Assembly (NCBI GenBank): GCA_021496925.1
Contig: CP053915.1
Location: 1,736,001-1,800,000, forward strand
Length of the DNA stretch: 64,000 nt
Source of the DNA: Acidovorax sp. YS12
GTDB taxonomy: Bacteria; Pseudomonadota; Gammaproteobacteria; Burkholderiales; Burkholderiaceae_C
Direction of reading: 5' to 3'
The position numbers and the translations under genes were made by a program. The notes below the pieces were generated by a model. That model ran no database searches, was not told the origin of the DNA, and saw nothing but the letters and a program-made list of their open reading frames with translations. This document shows, one piece after another, positions 35,252-43,780 of this stretch. Every line of letters begins with the position of its first letter. The stretch's first letter is position 1.

Positions 35252-37032
35252 CCAGACACCTCCTCGAAAAACGGCGCGATGACGTTGAAGCGCACGCTGC
35301 AGCCCACCGGAATCTGCGCCGCCAGGCCCAGGTGATGGCTGGCCACGGCGCCGATGACGGGGTAGCCCCCGGTCAAGGGATGGTCGGCCAGGAACAGCAC
35401 GGGCTGGCCGTTGGCGGGCACCTGGATGGCGCCGTGCACCGTGCCCTCGCTCGGCAGTTCGTCCGTGCGGCTGCGCGGCAGGGGCTGCGCGCCCTCCAGG
35501 CGCATGCCCACGCGGTTGGACTGCGGCGTGACGCGCCAGGGCTGGCGCACCAGCCGTGCCAGCGCCTCGGGCGTGAACCAGTCGGTGCGCGGGCCCAGCA
35601 CCACGTCCAGCACCACCTCATCGCCCGCGCGCGGCCACGGCGGTGGCGCCTCGGCGGCCTGCGTGGCCTGCAGCGCAGCGGCGGGCACGGCCCCCACGGC
35701 CAGGCGCTGCCCGGCCTGCAGGGCCGGGGGGCCGATGTGCGCCAGCGTGTCGGTGGCGCAACTGCCCAGCACCGGGGCCACCCGCCAGCCGCCGCGCACG
35801 GCGACGTAGCTGCGCACGCCGGCGCGCGGTGCGCCGAGGGCCAGGGTGTCGCCATCGTCCAGCGCCACGCAGGCGTGGCTGGGCACGGGCCACGCGCGGC
35901 CATCGGCGGCGTGCAGCGTCAGCGGCACGGCGGCGCCGGTCACGGCCAGCGTGGCCCGCCCGTGGCAGCGCAGTTGCAGGCCGCCGGGCAGGCTCTCCAG
36001 CACGCACGCATCCGCGGGATTGCCCACCAGGCGGTTGGCCGCGCGCATGGAAGGCGCATCGAGCGCGCCCGAGGGTGCGATGCCCAGGCCCGCCATGCCG
36101 TGGCGGCCGCCATCCTGCACCAGCGTCTGCACGCCAGGTGCTACGACTTCAATAGCTGCTTGCGCTTTATCCACGGGCGCTGGAGCCCGATTTGGCTCTG
36201 AGAAGGTGTGAACGAATCCGCCATGCCCGCTCATCCCGCAAAAACGCACGCCCTCGGCGTTGCAAATGCTCGCCATAGCCCGCGCTATGGCTGCGCTTTG
36301 CGCCTTGATGGCGCACGTTTGTGCGGCCTGCTCGGGCACGCCGGATTCATTCACACCTTCTGATTCCTTGCACACCGGCAGGCTGACGCGCACGCCCGGC
36401 GCGCACGCATCGCGGAACTGCACGCGAAAGCCCGGCTGCACGTAGGCGGGCTCGGTGCGCCGCATATCCCACATGGGCACGCCGGTCACGCCGATGAGCT
36501 GCCAGCCGCCCGGGCTGGCGGCCGGGTAGACGGCGCTGAAGCCGCCCGCCAGCGCCACCGCGCCCGCCGGCACGCGCGTGCGCGGCGCGCTGCGGCGCGG
36601 CAGCTGGAAGCAGGGGTGCCCCCCGGCCAGGTAGACGAACCCGGGCGCGAAGCCGGCGAACGCCGCCTGCCAGGGCTGGCCGGTGTGGCGCGCGATGACC
36701 TCCCGCACGGAAATGCCGAGCCGCTCGGCCACTTCCGGCAGGTCTTCGCCGTCGTAGCGCACCGGAATCTCCACCAGGCGGCCCGGCAGCACGGCCTGGG
36801 CCGCGCCGGTGTCCGCCACGGCCTCGGCGGCACGCGCGCGCAGCGCCGCCGCCAGGGCGGACAGCGCCACGGCGCCGCGCTGGCAGGTGACCAGCAGGGT
36901 GCGCGCGGCCGGCACCACCTCCAGCACCCCCGCGATGGGCCGTGCGCGCAGCGCGCGGTGCAGGGCCATGGCGTGGGCCAGATCGGGCAGTTCGACCAGC
37001 AGCGCGCTGTCGCCGGCGGGCAGGAAGCGCAT
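35248..37032 (-). CDS. pxpBC: Fused 5-oxoprolinase subunits B and C with a repeat-encoded linker
   Basis: 594 aa. The PxpB/KipI half (~1-215: MRFLPAGDSALLVEL, FAGFAPGFVYLAGG, GVTGVPMWDM) is followed by a PxpC/KipA half (~300-594: VVAPGVQTLVQDGGRHGMAG, GAIQVPANGQPV, IGAVASHHLG). With PxpA these hydrolyse 5-oxoproline to glutamate using ATP. The ~75-residue joint is not family sequence. It is encoded by a 159-bp inverted-repeat element and a copy of the intergenic palindrome, both in frame. The ATG at 37032 fits the family N-terminus; a GTG at 37044 is possible. Overlaps the biotin carboxylase by 4 bp and abuts pxpA. Confidence 0.88.
   Translation of the reverse strand: MRFLPAGDSALLVELPDLAHAMALHRALRARPIAGVLEVVPAARTLLVTCQRGAVALSALAAALRARAAEAVADTGAAQAVLPGRLVEIPVRYDGEDLPEVAERLGISVREVIARHTGQPWQAAFAGFAPGFVYLAGGHPCFQLPRRSAPRTRVPAGAVALAGGFSAVYPAASPGGWQLIGVTGVPMWDMRRTEPAYVQPGFRVQFRDACAPGVRVSLPVCKESEGVNESGVPEQAAQTCAIKAQSAAIARAMASICNAEGVRFCGMSGHGGFVHTFSEPNRAPAPVDKAQAAIEVVAPGVQTLVQDGGRHGMAGLGIAPSGALDAPSMRAANRLVGNPADACVLESLPGGLQLRCHGRATLAVTGAAVPLTLHAADGRAWPVPSHACVALDDGDTLALGAPRAGVRSYVAVRGGWRVAPVLGSCATDTLAHIGPPALQAGQRLAVGAVPAAALQATQAAEAPPPWPRAGDEVVLDVVLGPRTDWFTPEALARLVRQPWRVTPQSNRVGMRLEGAQPLPRSRTDELPSEGTVHGAIQVPANGQPVLFLADHPLTGGYPVIGAVASHHLGLAAQIPVGCSVRFNVIAPFFEEVSG
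36148..36200 (+). repeat. Palindromic repeat, copy 9 (translated inside pxpBC)
   Basis: CAATAGCTGCTTGCGCTTTA followed by GGAGCCCGATTTGGCTC. On the minus strand it encodes EPNRAPAPVDKAQAAIE, leading straight into the PxpC domain. Confidence 0.8.
36202..36360 (-). repeat. 159-bp MITE-like palindromic element translated inside pxpBC
   Basis: Ends are 19-bp inverted repeats with one mismatch (GAAGGTGTGAACGAATCCG and GAAGGTGTGAATGAATCCG read inward). A second dyad (CCATAGC/GCTATGG) lies inside. Its length is 53 codons exactly, so insertion preserves the frame; it encodes VHTFSEP-side to SEGVNESG-side residues of the linker. Confidence 0.8.
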
Positions 37033-37036
37033 GGGC

Positions 37037-37792
37037 TCAATCACAGGCGAATGGCCGCAGCGCCACGCCGGCCTGCGCCAGCCGCGCGCGGATGGCGCGC
37101 GCCGCGTCCACCGCGCCGGGGCTGTCGCCATGCACGCAGATGGAATCGGCCTGCACGCGCACGCCGCGGCCGGTGATGGATTCGACCTCGCCGGTCTGCA
37201 CCAGGCGCAGCATGCGCGCGGCGATGGCGTCGGCATCGTGCAGCACGGCGCCGGGCTGGCGGCGCGAGACCAGCGTGCCGTCGTCGTGGTAGGCGCGGTC
37301 GGCGAACGCCTCGGCCACCACGCGCAGGCCGCGCGCGCGCGCCCAGCCGATCAGCGGCGAGCCCGCCAGCGCCAGCAGTGCCAGGCCGGGGTCCAGCGCC
37401 AGCATGGCGGTGATGACGTCGCCCGCCTGGCGTTCGTCGTGCGCGATGGTGTTGTACAGCGCGCCGTGCGGCTTGACGTAGCGCACCCGCGTGCCGGCGG
37501 CGGCGGCCAGGCCCTGCAGCGCGCCGATCTGGTAGACCACGTCGGCCACCAGCTCGCGGCTGGACGGGTCCATGGCGCGGCGGCCAAAGCCCGCCAGGTC
37601 CGGGTAGCCGACGTGCGCCCCCACGGCCACGCCGCGCTGCGCGGCGGCGCGCAGGGTGTCGAGAATGCCGGCGGGGTCGCCCGCGTGGAAGCCGCAGGCG
37701 ACGTTGGCGCTGGTGACGATGTCCAGCATGGCCGCGTCGTCACCCATGCGCCAGGCGCCGAAGCTTTCGCCGAGATCGCTGTTGATGTCCAT
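37037..37792 (-). CDS. pxpA: 5-oxoprolinase subunit A (LamB/YcsF family)
   Basis: 251 aa, ATP-dependent 5-oxoprolinase component with a TIM-barrel-like fold. Family signatures: MDINSDLGESFGAW, NVACGFHAGDP, GAHVGYPDLAGFGRR, VKPHGALYN and ADSICVHGDSPGA. Its stop overlaps the start region of pxpBC, so pxpA-pxpBC-biotin carboxylase form one operon. Confidence 0.95.
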   Translation of the reverse strand: MDINSDLGESFGAWRMGDDAAMLDIVTSANVACGFHAGDPAGILDTLRAAAQRGVAVGAHVGYPDLAGFGRRAMDPSSRELVADVVYQIGALQGLAAAAGTRVRYVKPHGALYNTIAHDERQAGDVITAMLALDPGLALLALAGSPLIGWARARGLRVVAEAFADRAYHDDGTLVSRRQPGAVLHDADAIAARMLRLVQTGEVESITGRGVRVQADSICVHGDSPGAVDAARAIRARLAQAGVALRPFACD

Positions 37793-37847
37793 CTGGTGTC
37801 CTCGTTCATCACCGCAGGTTGCCGGCGCGGTACGGCCTTTTCCGGCC

Positions 37848-38615
37848 TCAGTGCAGCCGCTTTTCGTCGGCGCGCAAGGTCAGCACGCGCACGCCATTCC
37901 CGGTGACGGCCACGGTGTGCTCGAACTGCGCGGACAGTTGCCCATCGCGCGTGACGACGGTCCAGCCGTCGTCTTCGGTGCGCACGGCGTGCCGCCCCTG
38001 GTTCACCATCGGCTCGATGGTGAACACCATGCCCTCGCGCAACACCAGGCCGGTGCGCGGGCGGCCCCAGTGCAGCACCTGGGGCTCTTCGTGCATCTCG
38101 CGGCCGATGCCGTGGCCGCAATACTCCCTGACCACCGAATAGCCATTGCGGCGGGCATGCCGCTCGATGGCGTGCCCCACGTCGCCGAGCGTGGCGCCGG
38201 GGCGCACGGCCTGGATGCCTTTCCACATCGCCTCGTAGGCCGTCTGCACCAGCCGCCTGGCCGGCAGCGGCACTTCGCCCACGAGATAGGTCTTGCTGGA
38301 ATCGGCGATGTAGCCGTTCTTCTCCAGCGTGATGTCGAAGTTCACGATGTCCCCGTCCTGCAGGATTTCCGCCGTGGACGGAACGCCGTGGCAGACCACG
38401 TGGTTGCGCGAAGCGTTGAGCGCGTAGGCGTAGCCGTATTGCCCCTTGCTGGCCGGGCGCGCGTTGAGCTCGTGGACGATAAGGCGCTCGGCCAGGTCGT
38501 TGACCTGCATGGTGGACATGCCGGCCAGGCGCAACTGGTCCAGGTGGCCGAACACCTGCGCCAGCAGCCTGCCGGACTCCGCCAGCAGCGCGATTTCCTC
38601 GGGCCGCTTGGTCAT
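37848..38615 (-). CDS. map: Type I methionine aminopeptidase
   Basis: 255 aa, removes initiator methionine from nascent proteins. Metal ligands appear in the expected order: VNFDITLEKNGYIADSSKTY (two Asp), GHGIGREMHEEP (His), FTIEPMVN (Glu) and AQFEHTVAVT (Glu). The ATG at 38615 overlaps the stop of a ParD-like gene (ATGA), so it is coupled to it. This coupling and the lack of ribosomal neighbours suggest a second, accessory map copy; the housekeeping one would be elsewhere (inference). Confidence 0.94.
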   Translation of the reverse strand: MTKRPEEIALLAESGRLLAQVFGHLDQLRLAGMSTMQVNDLAERLIVHELNARPASKGQYGYAYALNASRNHVVCHGVPSTAEILQDGDIVNFDITLEKNGYIADSSKTYLVGEVPLPARRLVQTAYEAMWKGIQAVRPGATLGDVGHAIERHARRNGYSVVREYCGHGIGREMHEEPQVLHWGRPRTGLVLREGMVFTIEPMVNQGRHAVRTEDDGWTVVTRDGQLSAQFEHTVAVTGNGVRVLTLRADEKRLH

Positions 38616-38824
38616 GTGGCCGCCGCGTTGACCGTTGGGGCCGCCACGCCAGCGGCCCGCAGCTCGCTGGTGACGATCTCGTTGAAACTCAGCGTCGGGT
38701 TCATTTCGCACCGGATGCCGATCCTGATCCAGAAGGCCGCCTGCGCGTTGATCGAGCGGCACGACACGGCGCTGGCCTTGCGCAGTTGGTCGTGCAAGTC
38801 GTCGTCCAGGTTCACGATGCCCAT
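38612..38824 (-). CDS. ParD-like small protein coupled to methionine aminopeptidase
   Basis: 70 aa. MGIVNLDDDLHDQLRKASAV resembles the ribbon-helix-helix N-terminus of ParD-type antitoxins, followed by SINAQAAFWIRIGIRCEMNP, as in the ParD_like family. The stop overlaps the map start by 4 bp. Upstream are paired 9-bp direct repeats that could be its operator. By layout it may be a DNA-binding regulator or antitoxin-like partner of the aminopeptidase; toxicity of the pair is not shown by the sequence. Confidence 0.78.
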   Translation of the reverse strand: MGIVNLDDDLHDQLRKASAVSCRSINAQAAFWIRIGIRCEMNPTLSFNEIVTSELRAAGVAAPTVNAAAT

Positions 38825-38838
38825 GCCGTAGAGTCCAT

Positions 38839-38858
38839 ATGAAACATATATGAATCAT
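38839..38858. promoter_or_regulatory. Direct-repeat operator candidate upstream of the ParD-like gene
   Basis: ATGAAACAT and ATGAATCAT lie 11 bp apart start to start, one helical turn, 15 bp before the ParD-like start. This spacing suits ribbon-helix-helix dimers. The surrounding AT-rich run may also hold the promoter. Confidence 0.5.
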
Positions 38859-38921
38859 ACATTCCGTAGCGCATGGCGCAAGTGCGCCTGCGCGCCATGC
38901 CTCGCCCAGGAAAAAATAGCG

Positions 38922-38969
38922 AAAACCGGCCTGAACCCTTACCAGGAAAGCGCCAGCAGCTATTCTTTC
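38922..38969 (-). repeat. Palindromic repeat, copy 10
   Basis: AAAACCGGCCTGAACCC, GAAAGCGCCAGCAGCTATTC, in reverse orientation, just after the amino-acid ABC ATPase gene; a possible terminator hairpin. Confidence 0.75.
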
Positions 38970-38980
38970 AGAAGCAAAAC

Positions 38981-39760
<780 letters not shown>

Positions 39761-39771
39761 GGGGCGGGGTG

Positions 39772-40485
39772 TCAGTGTTTGCGCGGTGCTAGGTAGCCCA
39801 GAAAGCGGCGCTCCAGCAGCTTGGAGGCGCCGATCAGCGCGAAGGTGATGCACAGGTAGATCGCCGCGGCGAACAGGTAGGCCTCGAACGGCAGGAAGAA
39901 GTCGGCATAGACGCGGCTGGCCGCGCCGGTGAGGTCGAGCAGCGCCGGCACGGTGCTGGCCAGGCTGGAGCTGTGCAGCATCATCACCACCTCGTTGCCG
40001 TAGGCCGGCAGCATGCGGCGGATGGCGCTGGGCAGCACGATGCGGCGCATCAGCATCCCGTGGCCCATGCCCATGGCGCGCGCCGCCTCGACCTCGCCCT
40101 TGTGGGTCTCGCGGATCGAGCCGGCCAGCGTCTCGGCGGTGTAGGCCGCCGTGTTCAGGCTGAACGACAGCAGCGTGCAGAAGAACGGCTCCTTGAACTG
40201 CGTCCAGGGCCACACCGCGTCCCAGCGCGCCTGCACCCATTCGAGCTGGGCCACGCCGTAGTAGATCAGGTACACCTGAATGAGCAGCGGCGTGCCGCGC
40301 ATGAAGTAGGTGAAGGTCTGCGCCGGCCAGCGCAGCCAGGCGCGCGGGCTCACCAGCGCCAGCGCGCAGGCCAGCGCCAGCACCGCGCCCAGCCCCAGGC
40401 TGTAGAGCGTGAGCTGCAGCGTGACCACCAGGCCCTGCCCGTACAGCGCCAGCGTGTCGGGCTCGAAAATCACGCTCCAGTTCAT
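39772..40485 (-). CDS. Polar amino-acid ABC transporter, permease (HisM-like)
   Basis: 237 aa, about five membrane helices. The family motif TYFMRGTPLLIQVYLIYYG and the EAA-type loop GEVEAARAMGMGHGMLMRRI (contact with the ATPase) are present. The start at 40485 overlaps the stop of the upstream permease by 4 bp. Confidence 0.94.
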   Translation of the reverse strand: MNWSVIFEPDTLALYGQGLVVTLQLTLYSLGLGAVLALACALALVSPRAWLRWPAQTFTYFMRGTPLLIQVYLIYYGVAQLEWVQARWDAVWPWTQFKEPFFCTLLSFSLNTAAYTAETLAGSIRETHKGEVEAARAMGMGHGMLMRRIVLPSAIRRMLPAYGNEVVMMLHSSSLASTVPALLDLTGAASRVYADFFLPFEAYLFAAAIYLCITFALIGASKLLERRFLGYLAPRKH

Positions 40486-41171
40486 AGCAGTTGCACCTTG
40501 TCGGCGCCCAGGCTGTAGCGCTCGCTCAGGCGCCGCAGCGCCCACAGCGACAGCGAGGTATAGACCAGGTACAGCGCGGCGGTGAACAGGAAGAAGGCGA
40601 AGGGCTCGCGCACGGCGGCGCTGGACTGCTTGGCCAGGTAGGTCATGTCGTGCAGGCCGATCAGGCTCACCAGCGCCGTGGCCTTGATGAGCACCAGCCA
40701 GTTGTTGGTGAAGCTGGGCAGCGCGTAGCGCACCATCTGCGGCAGCGTGATGCGCACGAAGGTCTGCGTCCGCCCCATGCCGAAGGCCCAGGCGGCCTCC
40801 ATCTGGCCCTTCGGAATGGCCAGGATGGCGCCGCGGAAGGTCTCGGTCATGTAGGCGCCGTAGATGAAGCCGATGGTCAGCACGCCGGCGATGAAGGGGT
40901 CGAGGTCGACCCCCTCCTCATAGCCAAAGGCTTCGAGCAGGTTGTTCAGGCCGATGGCGCCGCCGTAGAAGATCAGCAGCATCATCAGCAGCTCGGGAAT
41001 GCCGCGCACCACCGTGGTGTAGCTGGTGGCCAGCCACACCAGCGGGCGGCGGCCCGAGAGCTTGGCCGCCGCGCCCAGCAGGCCGATGAGCGTGGCCACC
41101 GCGAGCGACGCCAGCGACACCGCCACCGTCAGCAGCGAGCCATTCAGGATGGCGAGGTAGTAGTCACGCAT
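40482..41171 (-). CDS. Polar amino-acid ABC transporter, permease (HisQ-like)
   Basis: 229 aa inner-membrane protein. TTVVRGIPELLMMLLIFYGG and the EAA loop QMEAAWAFGMGRTQTFVRI mark a His/Glu/Gln/Arg-type permease. It forms a heterodimer with the following permease gene. Lies 25 bp after the binding-protein gene. Confidence 0.94.
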   Translation of the reverse strand: MRDYYLAILNGSLLTVAVSLASLAVATLIGLLGAAAKLSGRRPLVWLATSYTTVVRGIPELLMMLLIFYGGAIGLNNLLEAFGYEEGVDLDPFIAGVLTIGFIYGAYMTETFRGAILAIPKGQMEAAWAFGMGRTQTFVRITLPQMVRYALPSFTNNWLVLIKATALVSLIGLHDMTYLAKQSSAAVREPFAFFLFTAALYLVYTSLSLWALRRLSERYSLGADKVQLL

Positions 41172-41196
41172 CGCGGGTCAGGCACGGCTGCGCGGC

Positions 41197-41958
41197 TCAC
41201 TGGCCATACGGATCGAAATCAAAGTATTTCTTGGCGATGTTGGCGTAGGTGCCATTGGCGCGGATGGTGGCAATGGCGTCGTTGAGCTGCTTCTTCAGGT
41301 CGCCCTGGCCCTTGCGCAGCGCGATGCCGATGCCTTCGCCGTAGTATTTCTGGTCGTACTGGTCGGCGCCCACGTAGCCGAAGTCCTGGCCTTCGGGCTT
41401 GCGCAGGAAGCCGCCATGCACCTCCACCTTGTCGGCCACGGTGCCGTCGAGGCGGCCGGCCTTGATGTCCAGGTAGACCTGGTTCTGCGACTGGTAGGGC
41501 ACCACGTTCACGCCCGCGGGCTTGAGCTCGCCCAGGGCCCACTTCTCTTGCGTGCTGCCCTTGAGCACGCCTATCTTCATGCCCTTGAGCGAGGCCGGGC
41601 CGTCGTACTTCGTGCCCTTCTTCACCACGATGGCGCTGGGCGTCTTGTAGTAGCGGTTGGTGAAGTCCACCACGCGCGCGCGCTCGGGGGTGATCGACAT
41701 GGAGCTGACGATCACGTCGTACTTCTTGGCCTGCAGGCCGGGGATGATGCTGTCCCACTCCGATTCGACGAACACGCACTTGCGCTGGATCTGCGCGCAC
41801 AGCGCGTTGGCGATGTCCACGTCGAAGCCGACGATCTCGCCCGTGGCGGTCTTGGACTCAAAGGGTTCGTAGGCAGGGTTCAGGCCCACGCGCAGGTCGG
41901 CGGCCAGGGCAGCGCCGGCCAATGTGGTGATGGCCAGGGCAACAAGTGTTTTGCGCAT
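41197..41958 (-). CDS. Periplasmic amino-acid-binding protein (HisJ/ArgT-like)
   Basis: 253 aa. Signal peptide MRKTLVALAITTLAGAALAA, then the SBP_bac_3 fold: LRVGLNPAYEPFESK, GFDVDIANALCAQ with a disulfide-type Cys pair (CAQIQRKC), and VVDFTNRYYKTPSAIVVKKG. The pattern is closest to lysine/arginine/ornithine or histidine binders; the ligand is not certain. AAGGAAT precedes the ATG at 41958. First gene of the transporter operon, divergent from the Fur-boxed sigma factor gene. Confidence 0.95.
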   Translation of the reverse strand: MRKTLVALAITTLAGAALAADLRVGLNPAYEPFESKTATGEIVGFDVDIANALCAQIQRKCVFVESEWDSIIPGLQAKKYDVIVSSMSITPERARVVDFTNRYYKTPSAIVVKKGTKYDGPASLKGMKIGVLKGSTQEKWALGELKPAGVNVVPYQSQNQVYLDIKAGRLDGTVADKVEVHGGFLRKPEGQDFGYVGADQYDQKYYGEGIGIALRKGQGDLKKQLNDAIATIRANGTYANIAKKYFDFDPYGQ

Positions 41959-42089
41959 GAAGATATTCCTTATGGGAACGACAAAGGGGGCTATTGTCGC
42001 CGCCCCGCAAGAGACCGGAAACAACCCGTCCCGACAAGACCCGGGCACGACGCATGCACAGTTGTTGCTTGTGTGCGACAGAAACAGAG

Positions 42090-42109
42090 AATGAGAACCA
42101 ATCTCAAAT
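42090..42109. promoter_or_regulatory. Fur box upstream of the FecI-like sigma gene
   Basis: AATGAGAACCAATCTCAAAT, an inverted repeat (TGAGA-N5-TCTCA) very like Fur sites. It lies 39 bp before the sigma factor start, so iron repression of the signalling cascade is expected. Confidence 0.7.
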
Positions 42110-42147
42110 AAAATCATCAACTCCGCCCTCCCACCCTACGCCCCCGC

Positions 42148-42699
42148 GTGCCCTCCCTGTTCCTCGGTCCGACCCCACCCCTGATGGCCACGCTCGTGCG
42201 CCACTACGAGGAACTCGTCGCCCACGTCTGGCGCGGCCCCGTGGCGCGCTGGTCCGATGCCGCCATGGCCCGCGAGGTGGTGCACGACGTGTGCGCCGAA
42301 CTCATCGAGCGCCCGCCCGCCCCGCCACGCACGCCGCTGGCCTTCCTGCGCACCGTGTGCACGCGCCGCGCCATCGACCGCTGCCGGATCGAACAGCGCC
42401 ACGCCCAATGGACCGGCAGCGCCGGGACCCTGCCCGACGTTGCCCTGCCCGACAGCCACGACCCCGCACGCATCCTGGAGGGCCGCCAGCGCCTGGCCCT
42501 GCTGGCCGACTGCATCCACGCCCTGCCGCCGCGCCGCCGCGACGTGTTCGTCATGCACCGCATTCACGGCATGGCGCAGCAGGACATCGCGCGGCACCTG
42601 GGCATTTCGCTCAAGACGGTGGAAAAACACCTGGCGCTCGGCACCGCCGCCTGCCGTGGCGCAATGGACCAGGCCCTGCACGACCTGGCGGCGCCATGA
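42148..42699 (+). CDS. FecI-like ECF sigma factor
   Basis: 183 aa from a GTG; an ATG at 42184 gives 171 aa and is as likely. Region 2 (LVRHYEELVAHVWRGPVAR) and region 4 (ALPPRRRDVFVMHRIHGMAQ, then ISLKTVEKHLALG) are clear. It would direct RNA polymerase to the receptor gene downstream when released by the FecR-like protein. The stop overlaps the fecR-like ATG (ATGA). Confidence 0.92.
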   Translation: MPSLFLGPTPPLMATLVRHYEELVAHVWRGPVARWSDAAMAREVVHDVCAELIERPPAPPRTPLAFLRTVCTRRAIDRCRIEQRHAQWTGSAGTLPDVALPDSHDPARILEGRQRLALLADCIHALPPRRRDVFVMHRIHGMAQQDIARHLGISLKTVEKHLALGTAACRGAMDQALHDLAAP

Positions 42700-43589
42700 C
42701 GCCGCCCCACGCCCGGGCACCCGTACGCCCCGCACCGCGCGGCCAGCGCCGCGCCCCCGAGGCCTGCCACCCGTTCGACGCCGTGCTGCAGGCCGAGCGC
42801 GAGGCCCTGCGCGCGCTGTTCCCCCTGCCGCCCGCGCGGGCGCCGCGCGGCACGGGCCGGCAGGCGCTGCGCAACGGCGGCGTGGCCGCCCTCGTGCTGG
42901 CCGCCGCCACCGGCGCCCTGCTCTGGGCCGACCCGGCCTGGCGCACCGAGCACCATGCCACCGCCACCGGCGAACGCCGCGACGTGCCGCTGGCCGACGG
43001 CAGCACCCTCACCCTGGACACGGCCACCGCGCTCGACGTGGCCTGGCACCTGCGCAGCCGCCGCGTGGCGCTGCGGCAGGGGCAGGCGCGCTTTGCCGTG
43101 GCGCCGTCCACCTGGCGCCCGTTCGAGGTGGCCGCCGCCAGCGCGCGCATCCGCGTCGTCGGCACCGTGTTCGACGTGCGCCGCACGCAGGAGCGGGTAC
43201 AGGTCACGGTGCTGCAAGGGCGCGTGGCGGTGCACGGCCCGGGCGATGCGGGCGCGCCGCAGCTGCTGGCGCCCGGCCAGCGCCTGCGCCTCGAAGGCGG
43301 CCGCGCCACCGCCCCCCAGGCCGTGGACGCGGCGCAGGCCGGCGCCTGGCAGCAAGGCCGCCTGGTGTTCGACCGCACGCCGCTGCGCGACGCCCTGGCC
43401 GAGGCGCAGCGCTACCGCGGCGGCGCCATCCGCCTGCACGACGACGGGCGCCTGGGCGGCCACGCCGTTTCAGGGGTCTTCGAGACGGCGCGCACCGACC
43501 AGATGCTCGACCTGCTGCCGCGCATCGCGCCCGCCCGGGTGCAGCGCCATGCGGACGGCAGCGTGGACATCACGCCCGCCGCACGGTAA
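42696..43589 (+). CDS. FecR-like transmembrane anti-sigma/sensor protein
   Basis: 297 aa. A cytoplasmic N-terminus (DUF4880-like) is followed by a membrane helix (GGVAALVLAAATGALLWA, ~62-79) and a periplasmic FecR domain (GERRDVPLADGSTLTLDTAT, VVGTVFDVRR, VLQGRVAV) with a C-terminal STN-like segment that would contact the receptor. It relays receptor occupancy to the sigma factor. The ATG at 42696 is coupled to the sigma gene; open frame further upstream is not coding. Confidence 0.92.
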   Translation: MTPPHARAPVRPAPRGQRRAPEACHPFDAVLQAEREALRALFPLPPARAPRGTGRQALRNGGVAALVLAAATGALLWADPAWRTEHHATATGERRDVPLADGSTLTLDTATALDVAWHLRSRRVALRQGQARFAVAPSTWRPFEVAAASARIRVVGTVFDVRRTQERVQVTVLQGRVAVHGPGDAGAPQLLAPGQRLRLEGGRATAPQAVDAAQAGAWQQGRLVFDRTPLRDALAEAQRYRGGAIRLHDDGRLGGHAVSGVFETARTDQMLDLLPRIAPARVQRHADGSVDITPAAR

Positions 43590-43602
43590 TTCAGGGGAAA
43601 AA

Positions 43603-43649
43603 GGCCTCCAGCGCCCGCCAGGCAAGCGCTGGCAGCTATGGTTTTTGAG
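43603..43649 (-). repeat. Palindromic repeat, copy 11
   Basis: GGCCTCCAGCGCCCGCC, CAAGCGCTGGCAGCTATGG with T-run; reverse orientation, in the 191-bp gap between the fecR-like and receptor genes, where it may attenuate read-through. Confidence 0.75.
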
Positions 43650-43780
43650 ACACCAAGCCCCTTCGCCTCCATCCAGCGGAATTTTTTTGCGCGGCGAGGC
43701 AGGGTTTCGCGCGCGCCATTCGACAACTCCTCCTGAACGCCTTTGTTCGTCTTGTTCATACACCCCGAGGAGAAAACCGC

